A stretch of 64,000 bases of DNA from assembly GCA_011799875.1 (NCBI GenBank), contig CM022299.1, positions 337,612,447-337,676,446 on the forward strand, read 5' to 3'. The position numbers and the translations under genes are program-made. The DNA is from Thinopyrum elongatum. Lineage: Eukaryota > Streptophyta > Magnoliopsida > Poales > Poaceae. The notes beneath the pieces were generated by a model. It did not search any database and was not told where the DNA came from. It saw only the letters and a list, made by a program, of their open reading frames with translations. Shown here piece by piece: positions 52,570 through 63,735 of this stretch; position 1 is the stretch's first letter, and every line of letters begins with the position of its first letter.

Positions 52570-53342
52570 CTACTTTCGGTCGAAGTGGAGGTCGAGCCAA
52601 TCCTTCCTCGTCAGGTACGGTGTGCCGCGAGCCGGGTCCGGGCTGGTGCCGTCGTCGGGGTCATTGGGCAAGACACTCCACTCGTCGATGTCGATCTCCT
52701 CGTCCTCGCTGCCCACCTCGATGCCCTCCACGCCGCCGTCATCGCCGCCTTCGACCTCATCATCAGAGGAGAGCACGATAACCTCGCCGCCCTCCGCACC
52801 GCAAAGATCACCCGCTGCACCTCCATGAGCTCCGGGTGCTGCCGGCGGAGCTCTTGCATGTAGGCCTCATCGGCGGCCTCGGCCTCGAGGCACTCCCACG
52901 CCTCCCGGTCGTCCCACGCCATAGCCTAGCTCACCACCCGTGGCTCCAGCAGAACAAGGTTGACTGGACGTGTGTCGAAGGGGAAATTGAGACTAGCCAC
53001 CGCGCCGTGGTAGCGGACCTGCCAGCGGTCGTACTCCATGGCTGTGAGCTTGGCCGTGTGGAAGCTACCGAGCCACCTGCGGGTGTCGGTCTCCTGATCC
53101 GTAATCTCGGTGACCCACGTCCCCCACCGCCGCTGCCGGACCCCAAGGTAGGACCTCGTCGGCGGCCTAGCCCTAGGAAGGACGGAGAAGTCCTCGAACC
53201 GGCGTAGGGGCGCGGCGGCAGGAGGATCGGGCAACCGACAATGGCGGATCGATAAAGAGCCCGCGAAGGATGACGGGGACACCTTGGTGGCCACCTCGCC
53301 GGTGTCAGGCAAAGAGGCCGCGATAAACCTCTTTTGGGCCAT
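52570..53342 (-). pseudogene. AP2/ERF-domain gene inside CACTA-like transposon
   Basis: ATG at 53342 begins MAQKRFIAASLPDTGEVATK, then RLPDPPAAAPLRRFEDF. An AP2/ERF domain follows at residues ~64-121 (53153-52980): SYLGVRQRRWGTWVTEI, RRWLGSF, AMEYDRWQVRYHG, ASLNFP. These match the consensus positions YxGVR.R.WG.WV.EI, WLG.F, A..YD, and LNFP of plant ethylene-response-factor DNA-binding domains. A TAG at 52926-52928 interrupts. The frame continues WDDREAWECLEAEAADEAYM and QELRRQHPELMEVQRVIFA, then needs a one-base shift into LSSDDE and an acidic tail ending DWLDLHFDRK at TAG 52570. A full-length gene-like structure with host transcription-factor features, now inactive. AP2 assignment is strong by motif. 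Origin by capture is inference. Confidence 0.8.
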
Positions 53343-53530
53343 TGGCTCCTCGAGCTCCCCGGCACACAGGCAGAGGTTGAGGATGGAGGCGACGGCGGCG
53401 ATGGTGGCGACCTACCAATGGTTTCGAGCGAGGGAGGGGTGGTGTGTGTCTGTGTGAGTGGAGGTTTTGGGGTGTGTGTGGAGGGAGGGCAGGGGGCAAG
53501 GTGGTGTTTGAGGAAATACCACAACAACTG
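53343..53530 (-). promoter_or_regulatory. Promoter/5'UTR-like leader of the AP2 gene
   Basis: On minus: CTCGCTCGAAACCATTG and a CACACAC-rich stretch upstream of the ATG at 53342, collinear with 9160-9460 of the left copy. Conservation of the leader with exchange of the coding payload is the notable feature. No defined TATA box. Confidence 0.45.
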
Positions 53531-53543
53531 AAAATTTTACTAG

Positions 53544-53850
53544 GCGGGAGTAAAATGCCGGCCTACTGAAAATTTGGATCAAGGGCGAGTAGATATTTTT
53601 GAGATTGCAAGGGATGCAGTGGCGGGAGTAACAAGGCGGGGCTACTGAAAATTTGAATCAAGGGCAAGCAGATATTTTTGAGATTGCGAGGGATGCAGAG
53701 GCGGGAGTAACAAGGCGGGGCTACTGAAAATTTGAATCAAGGGCGAGCAGATATTTTTGAGATTGCGAGGGATGCAGAGGCGGGAGTAAAATGTCGGGGC
53801 TACTGAAAATTTGAATCAAGGGATTGAAGCGGAGCAGGAGTAATAGACAT
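53544..53850 (-). repeat. 79-bp minisatellite, about four units
   Basis: GCGGGAGTAA recurs at 53544, 53622, 53701 and 53780 (spacings 78, 79, 79). Each unit includes CTACTGAAAATTTGAATCAA and AGATATTTTTGAGATTGCGA. The left element has only related, longer-period repeats at the same place. It lies just upstream of the AP2 leader. Confidence 0.85.
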
Positions 53851-54189
53851 CGCACACGGTCCGCACATACTAATCGTGTGCTATCAAACATAAAAACCTT
53901 CCACGCGGTAGATATTTCCGAGATTATGAGGCAGTAGTATTTTTGAGAGCAGGAGGCAAGCCTCGTGGAGCCCAATCTACTGTGCTGATGTGAGTGACTG
54001 CAGGGGCACGGGCGTGGCACACGGGTAATCTGACCGAACCATGTCTGTTGCGTACCCAATCGCAGATGGTTTCTGCATCCAACTCGTGTGCTGTTTATAA
54101 ATTTGGCAAAAAGAATAATGCGGGAAAGGGTCAGAACACGAACACAATTGCATGTGGACCAAATATATGTATGAAAAGGGTGGTTTGAT

Positions 54190-55980
54190 GTTCGAATCCC
54201 CAATGCACAACTTTGATGTGGCACCTGTCACACAAAGCACACAGTATTACTAGTCAGCCACCCTCTACGAACCCTACTTCGTGTCGGCAGTAAGGGAATC
54301 CTAGCTACGAATGCATGCCCCCAGATAGTTAGGTTTGAAATCTCACCCTACCATAACACAAAACCTATAGGAGTCCATCATATATATGGTCAAACTTCCC
54401 CTTTCGCTTCCGGACAAAGGTGGACCGTGTGACGACCCACAAATGTGTGTTTGTGGCGGGAGATGGGTGAGACCACATACGAACTACCTGCGGGTGGCCC
54501 TATACTATATGTATGAAAAGGGTGTGGTGTGATATTTAACTACCATTCACAACTTTGATGTGGCACATGTGCCTCGCAAAATAACTAGACTTCCCCGACC
54601 CCGCGGAGGTTGCGGGTAGTGCAAAGTAGCCCCCCCACCCCCCCACGCGCACACACACACGTGTCGGGGGGAGGGTATCTCACCAAGACGTACTATAACA
54701 CGGACCAAACAGAATCCAACTTGATCGTATAACCTCTCTCGCTCGTTGTTGGTCAAAGTGATAGACGTCCACATGGCCCCGCAAAATGGGCTAGCTTGTC
54801 ACCGATAAACTCGTGAGGGAGTACTATCTGAAGACAAAACCCACTATGTGCATGTGGCCCAATTATGTATATGGAAGTGGTGTGTGTGGTGTTTGAATAT
54901 GCAATGCGCAAATTTGATGTGGCACCATGCTTTGGAACCGTAAAATCCCCACACTGATCAAGGGTTCACGATGCGTAGCATGCATGCGCTCAAACTTAAT
55001 TAGGCCTAGAATGATCGACCCACTATACGGTAACACGAACCAAAGAAGAAGAATCCACCCTGGTAACCTTTCTCGTCGTCGGTCGAAATGATGGACGTCC
55101 ACGCGAGCCCACGAATATATATAGGCTTGCCGCCTGTAACCAAGCGAGCGAGAGTGTCCAAAGACAACCATTGCATGCATGTGTCCCAAACATATTTATG
55201 GAGGTGCGTGATGCATGCATATGTGTTGAATACCTAATGCACAACATTGATGTGGTGCATGCGTTCAAAATCACACAGGTCCCCACACAGAGCAAGAGGT
55301 TCATGATGTGTCGTGTGCTCGCCCCCCCTTCGATCCGGCGGGATGGATTCATGTGTACACATGCGCTATTATATATGTAATCTCACATCATGACCTATAT
55401 CACGAGACAAACAAAAAATTAATCCCCTCCTAAGTCAAAATAACTAACCTCTCTCATTGTTGGTGAAAGGGATGGACCAAGCGGGCCGACAGATGGAAGC
55501 ATCGTCGATAACCACGTGCGTGAGTGCCACAGGACAACCACCATCACTTGCATGTGTGCCAAAACATATATATGGAGAGGTGTCTGGGTTGTGATGTTTT
55601 GACTGCCTAATGCACAACCTTTGATGTGGCAATTGCCTCAAAAACCGCAAAGTCCCCACACAGAGTGAGGTTCATGTGTGACACCTAGTATATGTTGGTC
55701 CCATCCCCCCTTTGACACATACTATATATATACTACTCCTACCCTAACACGGCCCTAAAAGAATTAATCCTCCTTGTGCATCAAATGTGCCTCTCTCTCG
55801 TTGGGTCAAAGTGATGGAGGATGACCTCACAGGCCCACAGATGGAAGCACTGCACGCGAGTGAGTTCCTATAGGGCAACCACCGGCAGCATGGTATTGCG
55901 TGATGTTTGAATTCCAATGCACAACTTTGATGTGGCACTTGCCTCGGGAACCGAAAAGTCCCCGCATGGAGCGAGGTTAT

Positions 55981-56037
<57 letters not shown>

Positions 56038-56330
56038 TATACATGTTGCCCCCTCTTTGACATGTACTACATACTCCTACCGTGCATATACGTAACACAA
56101 ACAAAAAAAGAACCATTCTTGTTGGTCAAATTAACCTCTCTCTCGTTGTACGTCCAATTGATCGACGAAGACCTCGCGAGCCCACAGAGAGTCACACGCG
56201 AGCGAGTATCATAGGACAACCATCGTGTGCATGTTGTCGTGTGTTGTGTGATGTTTGAATACCCAATGCACAACATTGACATGGCACATCGCAAATCGGA
56301 AACGCACAACACAGAGGTTCACGATGCGTA
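54190..56330 (-). repeat. ~345-bp tandem array, seven units
   Basis: The landmark ACAAC(A/T)TTGATGTGGCA and variants occur near 54212, 54552, 54905, 55241, 55613, 55919 and 56268 (spacings 306-372). Each unit also has a CTCTCTCGTTGTTGGTCAAA-type box, a GTCC(C)CACACAGAG-type box and a TGTATGAAAAGGG/ATATATGGAG-type box. The left copy keeps two units. No coding sequence; listed ORFs are repeat translation. Confidence 0.82.
55981..56036 (+). repeat. (CA)n/(TA)n microsatellite
   Basis: Uninterrupted CA repeats of more than 40 bases followed by ATATATATA, inside one unit of the 345-bp array. Confidence 0.95.
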
Positions 56331-56384
56331 GCCCCCTCACTTCGAGCCGGTGGGAGGGACTCATGTGCACGCACGTGCCCAAAC

Positions 56385-57225
56385 TGTCGGTGCAACAAAC
56401 CCCCAGGTGTGTTGCCTGGACTGTACACAGGCTCAAGAGCAAGGTTACGACATTCAAGACAAGGCCAAGCAGAAGAGATGGCTCTTTGAGAAATCAAAGG
56501 GTGGATCAAGAAGACCAAGACCAACCAAATAAGCAAGATATCACTAAGGAAAAACCTCCCTTGCCGGGCAGGTGAGCCTGGCGGGGTCGAGGTTACCCCA
56601 AGACAAGTCTCAAGACTCCCTCGGCAGGCTTGCCGGGGACTCCAAGGGCGGATTACCCCACCAAAGCTCCACCACTCCACCTCACAGCAACACAAGTCAC
56701 CCATCGGTGCGGTGTCGAGCCCCCAAGTGACTAAGTGGTTGTTACTTGGTACGTGGCAGGCCATTTCTGAGGAAGATCATCCCTAAATGACACCCGTCCA
56801 GGCGACATGTCGCGCGGGCAGGAGAAAAGGTGGCTGAATGGCACGGCAAGGCTTGCCGGGCTACGCCACGATGTGACACTAAGCGGCACATTTAATGCAC
56901 CCTGTCCTGTCTGTAGAGTTAGGTATGATAGCACTGTGGCTATCTAATCAGTGCATAATGACTGTTTTGCCATTGTGGTGACCCCTTGACCTATAAAAGG
57001 AGGGTTGTGGCTACCTTAGAAAGGATTCGGACCCTTGTACGCTCATACGCGCGTAGCTGCTCTCACCCCGAGGCGACCTTGCCGGGCTAGAGCGTTGTGT
57101 CTCCACCACAGTCATTTCATCAACCCACCAAAGCAGGAGTAGGGTTTTACCCCTCGCAGCGGCCCGAACCTGGGTAAAACTGCCTCTGCCGATGGCCCCA
57201 TAGTTGGCCGTGTGATACCACAACA
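56385..57225 (+). repeat. 5' LTR of second Tat element (841 bp)
   Basis: Starts TGTCGGTGCAACAAACCCCC and ends GTGATACCACAACA. TATA box CTATAAAAG at 56991-56999. Contains several GGCTTGCCGGG/CTTGCCGGG phrases and the segment GTAGGGTTTTACCCCTCGCA, a common Tat-LTR feature. The 3' partner is outside the window, so the exact ends rest on TG...CA and the primer site. Confidence 0.8.
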
Positions 57226-57229
57226 TATT

Positions 57230-57247
57230 TGGCGTGCCAGGTAGGGG
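57230..57247 (+). other. Primer-binding-site-like sequence
   Basis: TGGCGTGCCAGGTAGGGG, a few bases after the LTR, matches the conserved grass Tat-type sequence TGGCGCGCCAGGTAGGGG at 17 of 18 bases. I do not assign the tRNA with confidence. Confidence 0.65.
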
Positions 57248-57326
57248 GAAGCGCTTGCGCGAACCCGAGAGTGTCAGCAGCGCGCCGTCTTCATCATCGT
57301 TTTCTTCATCAACGGCTTCATCATCC

Positions 57327-58430
57327 ATGGCGCCCAAGAAGAAATCCAGTGCTTCAGCTCACCCGTCCACCTCGAAGGCCCCCTCGCATGCGGCCACTAA
57401 TGCCGTGGGGGCTGCCGGGGAACATGGGAACACCGACTCCGCGGGGAACGTGACCGGCGCAAGCGGCGCCATCACCATTCCCCCTGCGGCCGAAGCAGGA
57501 GCTGGAGGCACCGGAGGAGGGCGACACCAATAACACCCCGACGGCCATGCTCCACAAGGTATGGGTGGGGAGAATATTCCGTCTGCGCCTCCCCACCTCA
57601 CCGAGGGACACAGCCGCAGCAGTGGCGCTCGCCCTGATGCGGATTGTAACCTCCTAGTTGCCCCTGCGGCGGGTGCGGCTACAGGGCCCGTGCCACCCCT
57701 AGGACAAGCTAGCCAAGACGATGCACTGAATGGGGTCGTCAACCCCCAAGCGCAACTGCCTCATCGTCACGCCGCCCTGGCGACTGGCTCGCGGTGGCGA
57801 GAACATGGCGCTGCCACTACAGTCACCATCAGAAGTCGGGCGACGTCGCGAACCGCATCGTCATCCATGCCAAGCACCGCTTCGGAGGCCATGGCGCGGG
57901 CCCAGCTCTTGTTGAGATTTTCGCCAGCAGCCAATCAAATGGATGAGTGGAGGGCCATGATCCAGAGCTTGATTGGTTTCGCTGAGGAGGGAGGATCATA
58001 GCAGGCAGGCCCGCCACGGCCTCCACCAACAGCGCCAACGGCACAAGCTGCTGGCCGCACCGAGGAAGCCATTCCGACGGTGCAGTCCCCTCCATGACAG
58101 CCAGCGCAGGGGCTGCAACCAGGGCCACGCAGCCAAGAACCCGACGACGTATCAATGGCTTCGTCTGATCCTCAGGCACGTCGAGACCAGCGACGGGTCC
58201 TGGAAGACAGGCGGAGGGAAGACGCGCGCGTCACCATCGGGCGACGTCGTGACACCCGCCGCTAGTGTGATAGGCGCAATGGCCCCAACATCGATGAACC
58301 CATGCCCGGTGGGGGCGAGTACCTGCCTTTCGAGGTTGGGTGCCCTGCCTTCACTCATGAGCTGCAGCAAGTCCGTTGGCCATCTGCCCGTATGTTCAAA
58401 CCAGAAATACCAGAAAAGTAGGATGGAAGA
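57327..58430 (+). pseudogene. gag N-terminal region (decayed)
   Basis: ATG at 57327 begins MAPKKKSSASAHPSTSKAPS, an Ala/Ser/Pro-rich, probably disordered start. Frames then switch several times (57561-58001 is the longest). The later stretch (RMFKPEIPEK, stop at about 58418, then DGRLNPAEF) connects to the gag core in the same frame as the next feature. Indels and stops prevent a continuous protein. Confidence 0.6.
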
Positions 58431-60272
58431 TTGAACCCGGCAGAGTTCTTGAGCATGTACACCATCGCTGTTCAAGCTGCCGGGGGAAGGGACGAGAGGG
58501 TGTTCGCCAACTACTTCCCTTTGGCACTTAAGCCAAATGTGAGGTCGTGGCTGATGCACTTGCCAGAGAACTCCATCTCGACCTGGGCTGATCTGTGCCA
58601 TGAGTTTGTTGGCGCCTTCACGGGCGGCCATCAAGAACCAGGGCGGCCCAGCGACTTGCAGCTCCTCCCACAGAAGGAAGGAGAGAGTTTGCGGAAGTAT
58701 ATGCAGAGGGTCAGCCGGGTGCACAGGAACATTCCAGACATCCATCCAGCAGCTGTGATAGCTGCGTTCCAGTCCAACATGCGCAACCGCAAGATACGTT
58801 CCAAAATGAACTTTCGGTTGCCCAAGACTGTGAATGAGCTATACACTCTGGCGGACAAATGTGCCCGAACAGAGGAGGGGAGGCGACTCCCCAGTGAAGA
58901 AGATGGCGTCGACATTGACTCAGAGGACGATGATGACGCCACCAATCAGAAGAAGAACAAGAAACGCAACAAGAAGCACAAGGATAAAGCAGTGATGGTT
59001 GTTGATGGAGCGAGCACTCCTAGTACCAGCAAGAAGGCCAAGACCGAGGCTCCTGGCAAGGAAGTTACCGCGTGCACTGACTGCCGGGAAGTTGCGGCTG
59101 CCGAGAAGGCTTGGAAGGCTGATGGGCCGTACTGCAAGATCCATCAGACTAAGGGACACGATCTTCAAGAGTGTCATCAAGTTGAGCAGCTCGTCAAGAA
59201 TCAGAAAGTTGAGTACAAGAAGCGTGACAAAGAGAGAGACCAAGATGGTGCTGGCGGGAAGGGCCGAGGTGGCAGAGGAGGTCGCCCCAGCAAGGCCCCT
59301 CAGTATCAATGGAAACCGGCCAGAGGCCGTGAGAAGAAGGGATGCGATGATGGGAGTGATGAAGGAGATGAAGAGGAAACCAGCGAGCAGGAATTCCAGA
59401 AGGCCACTGACGCCCTGTGCATTGATGGAGGTGCGTCCATGCACTCCTCTCACCGCCAACTCAAACAATGGGCACGTGAGGTCAATGCCATGGAGCCGAT
59501 GGCAGATTCCCGGAAGCCGCTCAAGTGGTCCCGCACACCCATCATCTTTGATGAAGAGGATCACCCTGACCGCACCACTGCGGTAGGATGTTTGCCATTG
59601 TTGGTTTCACCAACGATTCGCAACCTCAAAGTCATAAAGATGTTGGTTGACGGCGGGGCCGGGTTGAATCTGATATCTCCCAAGGTCATGAGCAAGCTCC
59701 AGATAGCAGATGAAGAGCTCAAGGTTACCGGTACTTTCCAAGGCATCAACCCCGGCAGGAGTCGTCCTAAGGCGAAGATCACACTACCGGTAACGTTCGG
59801 GGGGGAGCTGAACTACCAGACCGAGAAGATCGTGTTTGATGTGGTCGACCTCCCCCTGCCATACAATGGAATCCTTGGCCGCCCTGCCCTGGCAAAATTC
59901 ATGGCGGCATCCCACTATGCCTACAACACTTTGAAGATGCCAGGACCGATGGGCATCATTTCCATTCCATCAGACAAGAAGGATGCAGTCATATGTGTGG
60001 ATAAGATGTACCGGGAAGTAGTCGCTGCAGAGGCCGCGGAAGCTACCACTCCCACCAAGGAAAGCAAGAAAGGGAAGAAAGCTAGCAAGGACACCAGCAA
60101 AGAATCCGGGAAGCGTGCCTCTTCGGATTGCACTACGCCTGTTGATGATTTGTCGGAGAGTTCCAATAGCAAGAGATCAAAGGGTGCTGTGCCTGTTGTG
60201 AAGAAGGTCCTGGCAGGGTTGGTTGGCACTGATGGTACATTTACTATCAGCTCCACCCTTGATGACAAATAG
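58431..60272 (+). pseudogene. gag core and protease
   Basis: A 613-codon open frame. The retrotransposon gag core is at residues ~1-150 (NPAEFLSMYTIAVQAAGGRD, RSWLMHLPENSISTWADLCH, GESLRKYMQRVSRVH). A lysine-rich low-complexity region follows, then YCKIHQTKGHDLQEC, a zinc-knuckle-like C-H-H-C motif. A Gly/Arg-rich RNA-binding-like stretch comes next, then the aspartic protease (KMLVDGGAGLNLISPKVMSK with DGG in place of the usual DSG/DTG, and YNGILGRPALAKFM). It ends with a Ser/Lys-rich linker and TAG at 60270-60272. The next domain is in the same frame. The first codon (TTG) is not a start; the protein originally began upstream. Confidence 0.88.
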
Positions 60273-60905
60273 GAAAGCGCGCTCGTTGCCTTCCTGCGGG
60301 CGAATGTCGATGTGTTTGCTTGGCAACCATCTGACATCCCCGGTGTTCCCAGGGAGGTAATCAAGCACCACCTTGCTGTCTGCCCACATGCCCGACCCAT
60401 TAAACAGAAGGTCCGAATGCAAGCTTTGGAGCGGCAACAGTTTATTGCCGAGCAGATCAAGAAACTCGAAGCTGCTGGTTTGGTCAGAGGAGTGTTGCAT
60501 CCAACTTGGTTGGCGAATCCAGTGGTGGTGCGCAAGGTGAATGGGAAATGGAGGCTTTGCATAGATTTCACAGATCTAAATAAAGCATGCCCGAAGGACC
60601 CATTCCCCTTGCCGCGCATCGATCAGATTGTGGATTCCACCTCTGGGTGTGACCTACTTTCCTTCTTGGATGCCTACTCTGGGTACCACCAAATTTTCAT
60701 GTCCGAAGAAGACGAAGAGAAGACCACGTTTATAACCCCATGCGGCACGTACTGCTTTGTATGTATGCCCTTTGGGTTAAAAAGCGCTGGATCCACTTTC
60801 ACGAGAGCAGTACAGATTGGCTTTGAGTCCCAATTGCACAGGAATATTGAAGCCTACATGGACGATATAGTGGTCAAAACTAAGGACAAATCAACTCTCA
60901 TTTAG
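60273..60905 (+). pseudogene. reverse transcriptase (second Tat element)
   Basis: Same frame as gag-protease after the TAG. FAWQPSDIPGVPREVIKHHL, HPTWLANPVVVRKVNGKWRL, CIDFTDLNKACPKDPFPLPR, FLDAYSGYHQI and the catalytic YMDDIVVK are all intact. The domain is well preserved to the TAG at 60903-60905, after which thumb sequence continues in frame (LEETFANLRMINLKLNPEKC). Confidence 0.92.
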
Positions 60906-60908
60906 GAC

Positions 60909-62516
60909 TTGGAAGAGACCTTTGCAAATCTACGCATGATCAACTTGAAGCTGAACCCAGAGAAGTGTGTGTTTGGCATTCCTTTCGGCAAGATGCTTGG
61001 CTTCTTTGTGTCCCACTGGGGGATAGAGGCCAACCCCAACAAGATCAAGGCAATTGAGCAGATTCAAGCACCCAAGACAGTTAAAGACGTGAGGCGTTTG
61101 ACTGGATGTGTTGCCACGCTAAGCAGGTTCATTTCCAAGTCCGCTGAACGCGCCCTGCCGTTCTTCAAAATCTTGAAGAAGGCTGGGGCCATGGAGTGGA
61201 CCCCGAAGGCAGATGCTGCGTTGCAGGATCTGGAGACCTATCTTTCCTCTGTCCCCACCTTAGTCGCTCCAAAACCACAAGAACCGTTGCTGCTATACTT
61301 AGCGGCAACCAATCAAGTGGTTAGTGCAGCGCTGGTGGTGCAGCGGGAAGTAGATGAAGAAGCATCTGCAACTGCCGTCCCCTCTGGAGAAAGAAGTGAA
61401 GTCGCCCCGGCAAGGTCAGAGGCAGATCAGAACAAGGAGGAGCGGGGTAATGGAGACAGCTCCAAGGTCGCGACAAGGAAGAAAGTGGTGCAGCGCCTAG
61501 TGTACTTCGTCAGCTCTCTATTGCAGGGGGCTAGGTCGAGGTACTATGGTGTGCAAAAGTTGATTTTTGGCCTCATCATGGCCTCAAGGAAACCATGCCA
61601 CTACTTCCAAGCCCATGAGATCACGGTTGTCACCCGCTTCCCCTTGCAACGCATATTGAGGAACCATGAGGCCACTGGCAGGATAGTGGAATGGGCTTTG
61701 GAGTTATACAGCTTTGGTTTGAAGTTCGAGAGCACGTCAACCATTCAGAGCAGAGCACTGGCGGAGTTTATTGCGGAATGGACGCCTACCCCTGACAAAG
61801 ACGTGTTGGAGATAGTTATCCCCGGCAAGGAAGCGCCCCAAGAATGGATCATGTACTTTGATGGTGCCTTCTCCATACAAGGTGCAGGAGCTGGCGTGCT
61901 TCTTGTTGCTCCCTCTGGGGAGCACCTTAAGTATGTGGTTCAAATGCATTTCCTCCGGGAGAAGGCTACCAACAATAAAGCAGAATATGAAGGACTCCTT
62001 GCCAAGCTCAGGATCGCAACAGAACTGGAAATCAAGAAGTTGATCATTCATGGAGATTCGCAACTTGTGGTGAGGCAAGTGAACAAGGATTATCAAAGCC
62101 CATTGATGGAGGCATACGTCGAGGAAGTGATAAAGTTGGAGGAGCGCTTTGATGGATTGCAAACAGAGCACATACCGCGTGCGGAAAACAGCATTGCTGA
62201 TCATCTGTCAAAGTGCGCTGTGCAAAAACTCCCTGTGGAACCAGGGGATTTTGTTCTCCACCTGACTCAACCCTCCGTATCCCCGGCAACAATGGCCAGG
62301 AAGAGGAGGAAACTAGACTCCGGCAGGCCTCTCCCGGCAGAGCCCTCTGAGGTCCCCGGCAGAGAGGTTGGCGGGAACAACTCCGTTTGGCCTGGTGAGC
62401 AGCACCCTCCCGCTGAAACACCTATTCCTATGGTTGAGGCATGCGCTCCCGTGAACGAGGAGGTGTCGGTAGTCCCTGTTGCCGAGCCTCAGGCTCCAAC
62501 GTGGGCACGCACATAG
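60909..62516 (+). pseudogene. RT thumb, RNase H and archaeal-type RNase H (second Tat element)
   Basis: A 535-codon frame. RT thumb/connection (KDVRRLTGCVATLSRFISKS), first RNase H with LLLYLAATNQVVSAALVVQR, an unusual acidic linker (ERSEVAPARSEADQNKEERG), RLVYFVSSLLQGARSRYYGV. The second RNase H begins WIMYFDGAFSIQGAGAGVLL, with NNKAEYEGLLAKL, IHGDSQLVVRQVNKDY and HIPRAENSIADHLSK; the catalytic D, E, D and late D are present. The tail before integrase is Pro/Glu-rich. A frameshift near 62490-62515 precedes integrase. Confidence 0.9.
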
Positions 62517-63735
62517 TCCATTTCCTCCAAACAGGAGAACTTCCCGAAGAGCAAGAAGAAGCTGAAAGAGTAGCCTGGAGGGCCAGTATGTATCAGTTCG
62601 TTGACGACACGCTATACAGAAGAAGGCCCAACGGAGTGAAATTGAAGTGCATTTGCTGGGAAGAAGGAAAGGAACGGTTGGCAGAGATACACAATGGTAT
62701 ATGCGGCTCCCACATTGGATCGAGGGCCCTGGTTGGAAAAGCCTTCCGGCAAGGTTTTTACTGGCCCACGGCCCTCCAAGATGCAATTGAGCTAGTCACC
62801 AAATGTGAAGCCTGCTAGTTCCACTCCAAGAATATCCATCAGCCTGCTCAAGCTCTCCAGACGATCCCTTTGTCATGCCCCTTCTTGGTCTGGGGGCTCG
62901 ACATCTTGGGCCCCTTCCCCCGTGCTACCGGGGGCTTTTAGTTCTTGTTCGTCGCTATCAACAAGTTCACAAAGTGTCCAGAGGTGGAGCCCGTGAGGAA
63001 GGTGACCGCACAGTCAGCTATCAAGTTCTTGAAAGGATTGGTGTGCCGTTTCGGAGTACCCGCCAGGATCATCACTAACAATGGCACCCAATTCACAAGC
63101 CGTGCCTTCATGCAATACGTTCATGCCCTTGGAAGCAAAGTCTCATTTGCCTCTGTTGCCCTTCCCAGAAGCAACGGACAAGCTGAGAGGGCAAATGCTG
63201 AAGTGCTGCGAGGACTCAAGACAAGAACATTTGATAGGCTACAGAAGTACGGCAGGTGATGGATCGACGAGCTGCTGGTGGTTCTTTGGTCCCTCCGTAC
63301 GACACCAAATCGAGCTACCGGGCAGACTCCCTTCTCCCTAGTCTATGGGGCAGAAGCAGTTATCCCCATGGAACTCATATACGGATCACCTCGAGTACTT
63401 GCCTATGATAAAGTAGCGCAGGAACAGCACCGGCGTGATGACGCTGTGCTAGTTTAGGAGAACCATCTCCGGGCTGCTACGCGTGCTGCACGCTACCAGC
63501 AAGCCCTGCGTCGCTGTCACAGCCGCGGGGTTCATGCCTGGAGCTTTGAGGAAGGTGACCTTGTCCTTAGGCGTGTTCAGTCCGCCAAGGGTGAAACAAG
63601 TTGATGCTGAAGTGGGAAGGCCCTTACCGGGTAGTACGAGTCACCAGACCCGACGTAGTCCGTCTGGAGACCGAAGATGGCATTCAGTTGCAAAACTCAT
63701 GGAACATTGAGCATCTCCGTAAGTTCTACCCGTAA
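62517..63735 (+). pseudogene. integrase (second Tat element)
   Basis: The zinc-binding module (EIHNGICGSHIGSRALVGKA ... LVTKCEAC) is interrupted by TAG at 62816-62818. The core (FLVWGLDILGPFP; FVAINKFTKCPEVEPVRKVT, where I-N replaces the usual V-D; IITNNGTQFTSRAF, where N-N replaces D-N; SNGQAERANAEVL) carries further stops at 62939-62941 and 63257-63259. The C-terminal part ([20 protein letters not shown]) has a TAG at 63455-63457. After a frameshift near 63595 it ends KLMLKWEGPYRVVRVTRPD ... NSWNIEHLRKFYP and TAA 63733-63735. Changes at two catalytic aspartates show decay beyond the stops. Confidence 0.88.

Larger units (their letters stand above)
50382..56384 (-). mobile_element. CACTA-like transposon carrying AP2/ERF and B3-type sequences (right copy)
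   Basis: Starts CACTGGTACAGTGAGG, nearly the same as the reversed end of the left element at 12760, inside an exon of the CACTA at 46874. In order leftward-to-right: terminus and subterminal repeats, B3-like exons, intron-like region, AP2/ERF ORF, promoter-like leader, 79-bp minisatellite, ~345-bp tandem array. At 56385 an LTR of a Tat element begins, so the far terminus is beyond that insertion and outside the window. No transposase gene is visible. It is collinear (inverted) with 8113-12760, apart from insertions, deletions and the first-exon payload. Confidence 0.72.

Noticed and set aside
53544..53850. CRISPR-like array
   Set aside because: The units are contiguous direct repeats of 79 bp without unique spacers, in a plant nuclear context.
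55981..56036. Telomeric or centromeric satellite
   Set aside because: Simple (CA)n/(TA)n inside one unit of a transposon array; no TTTAGGG units or long satellite array.
8098..56384. The left and right CACTA-like regions as the two ends of one giant ~48-kb inverted element
   Set aside because: The CACTG termini point inward toward each other, and each body extends outward. Each copy also has its own internal gene, so these are two separate elements.
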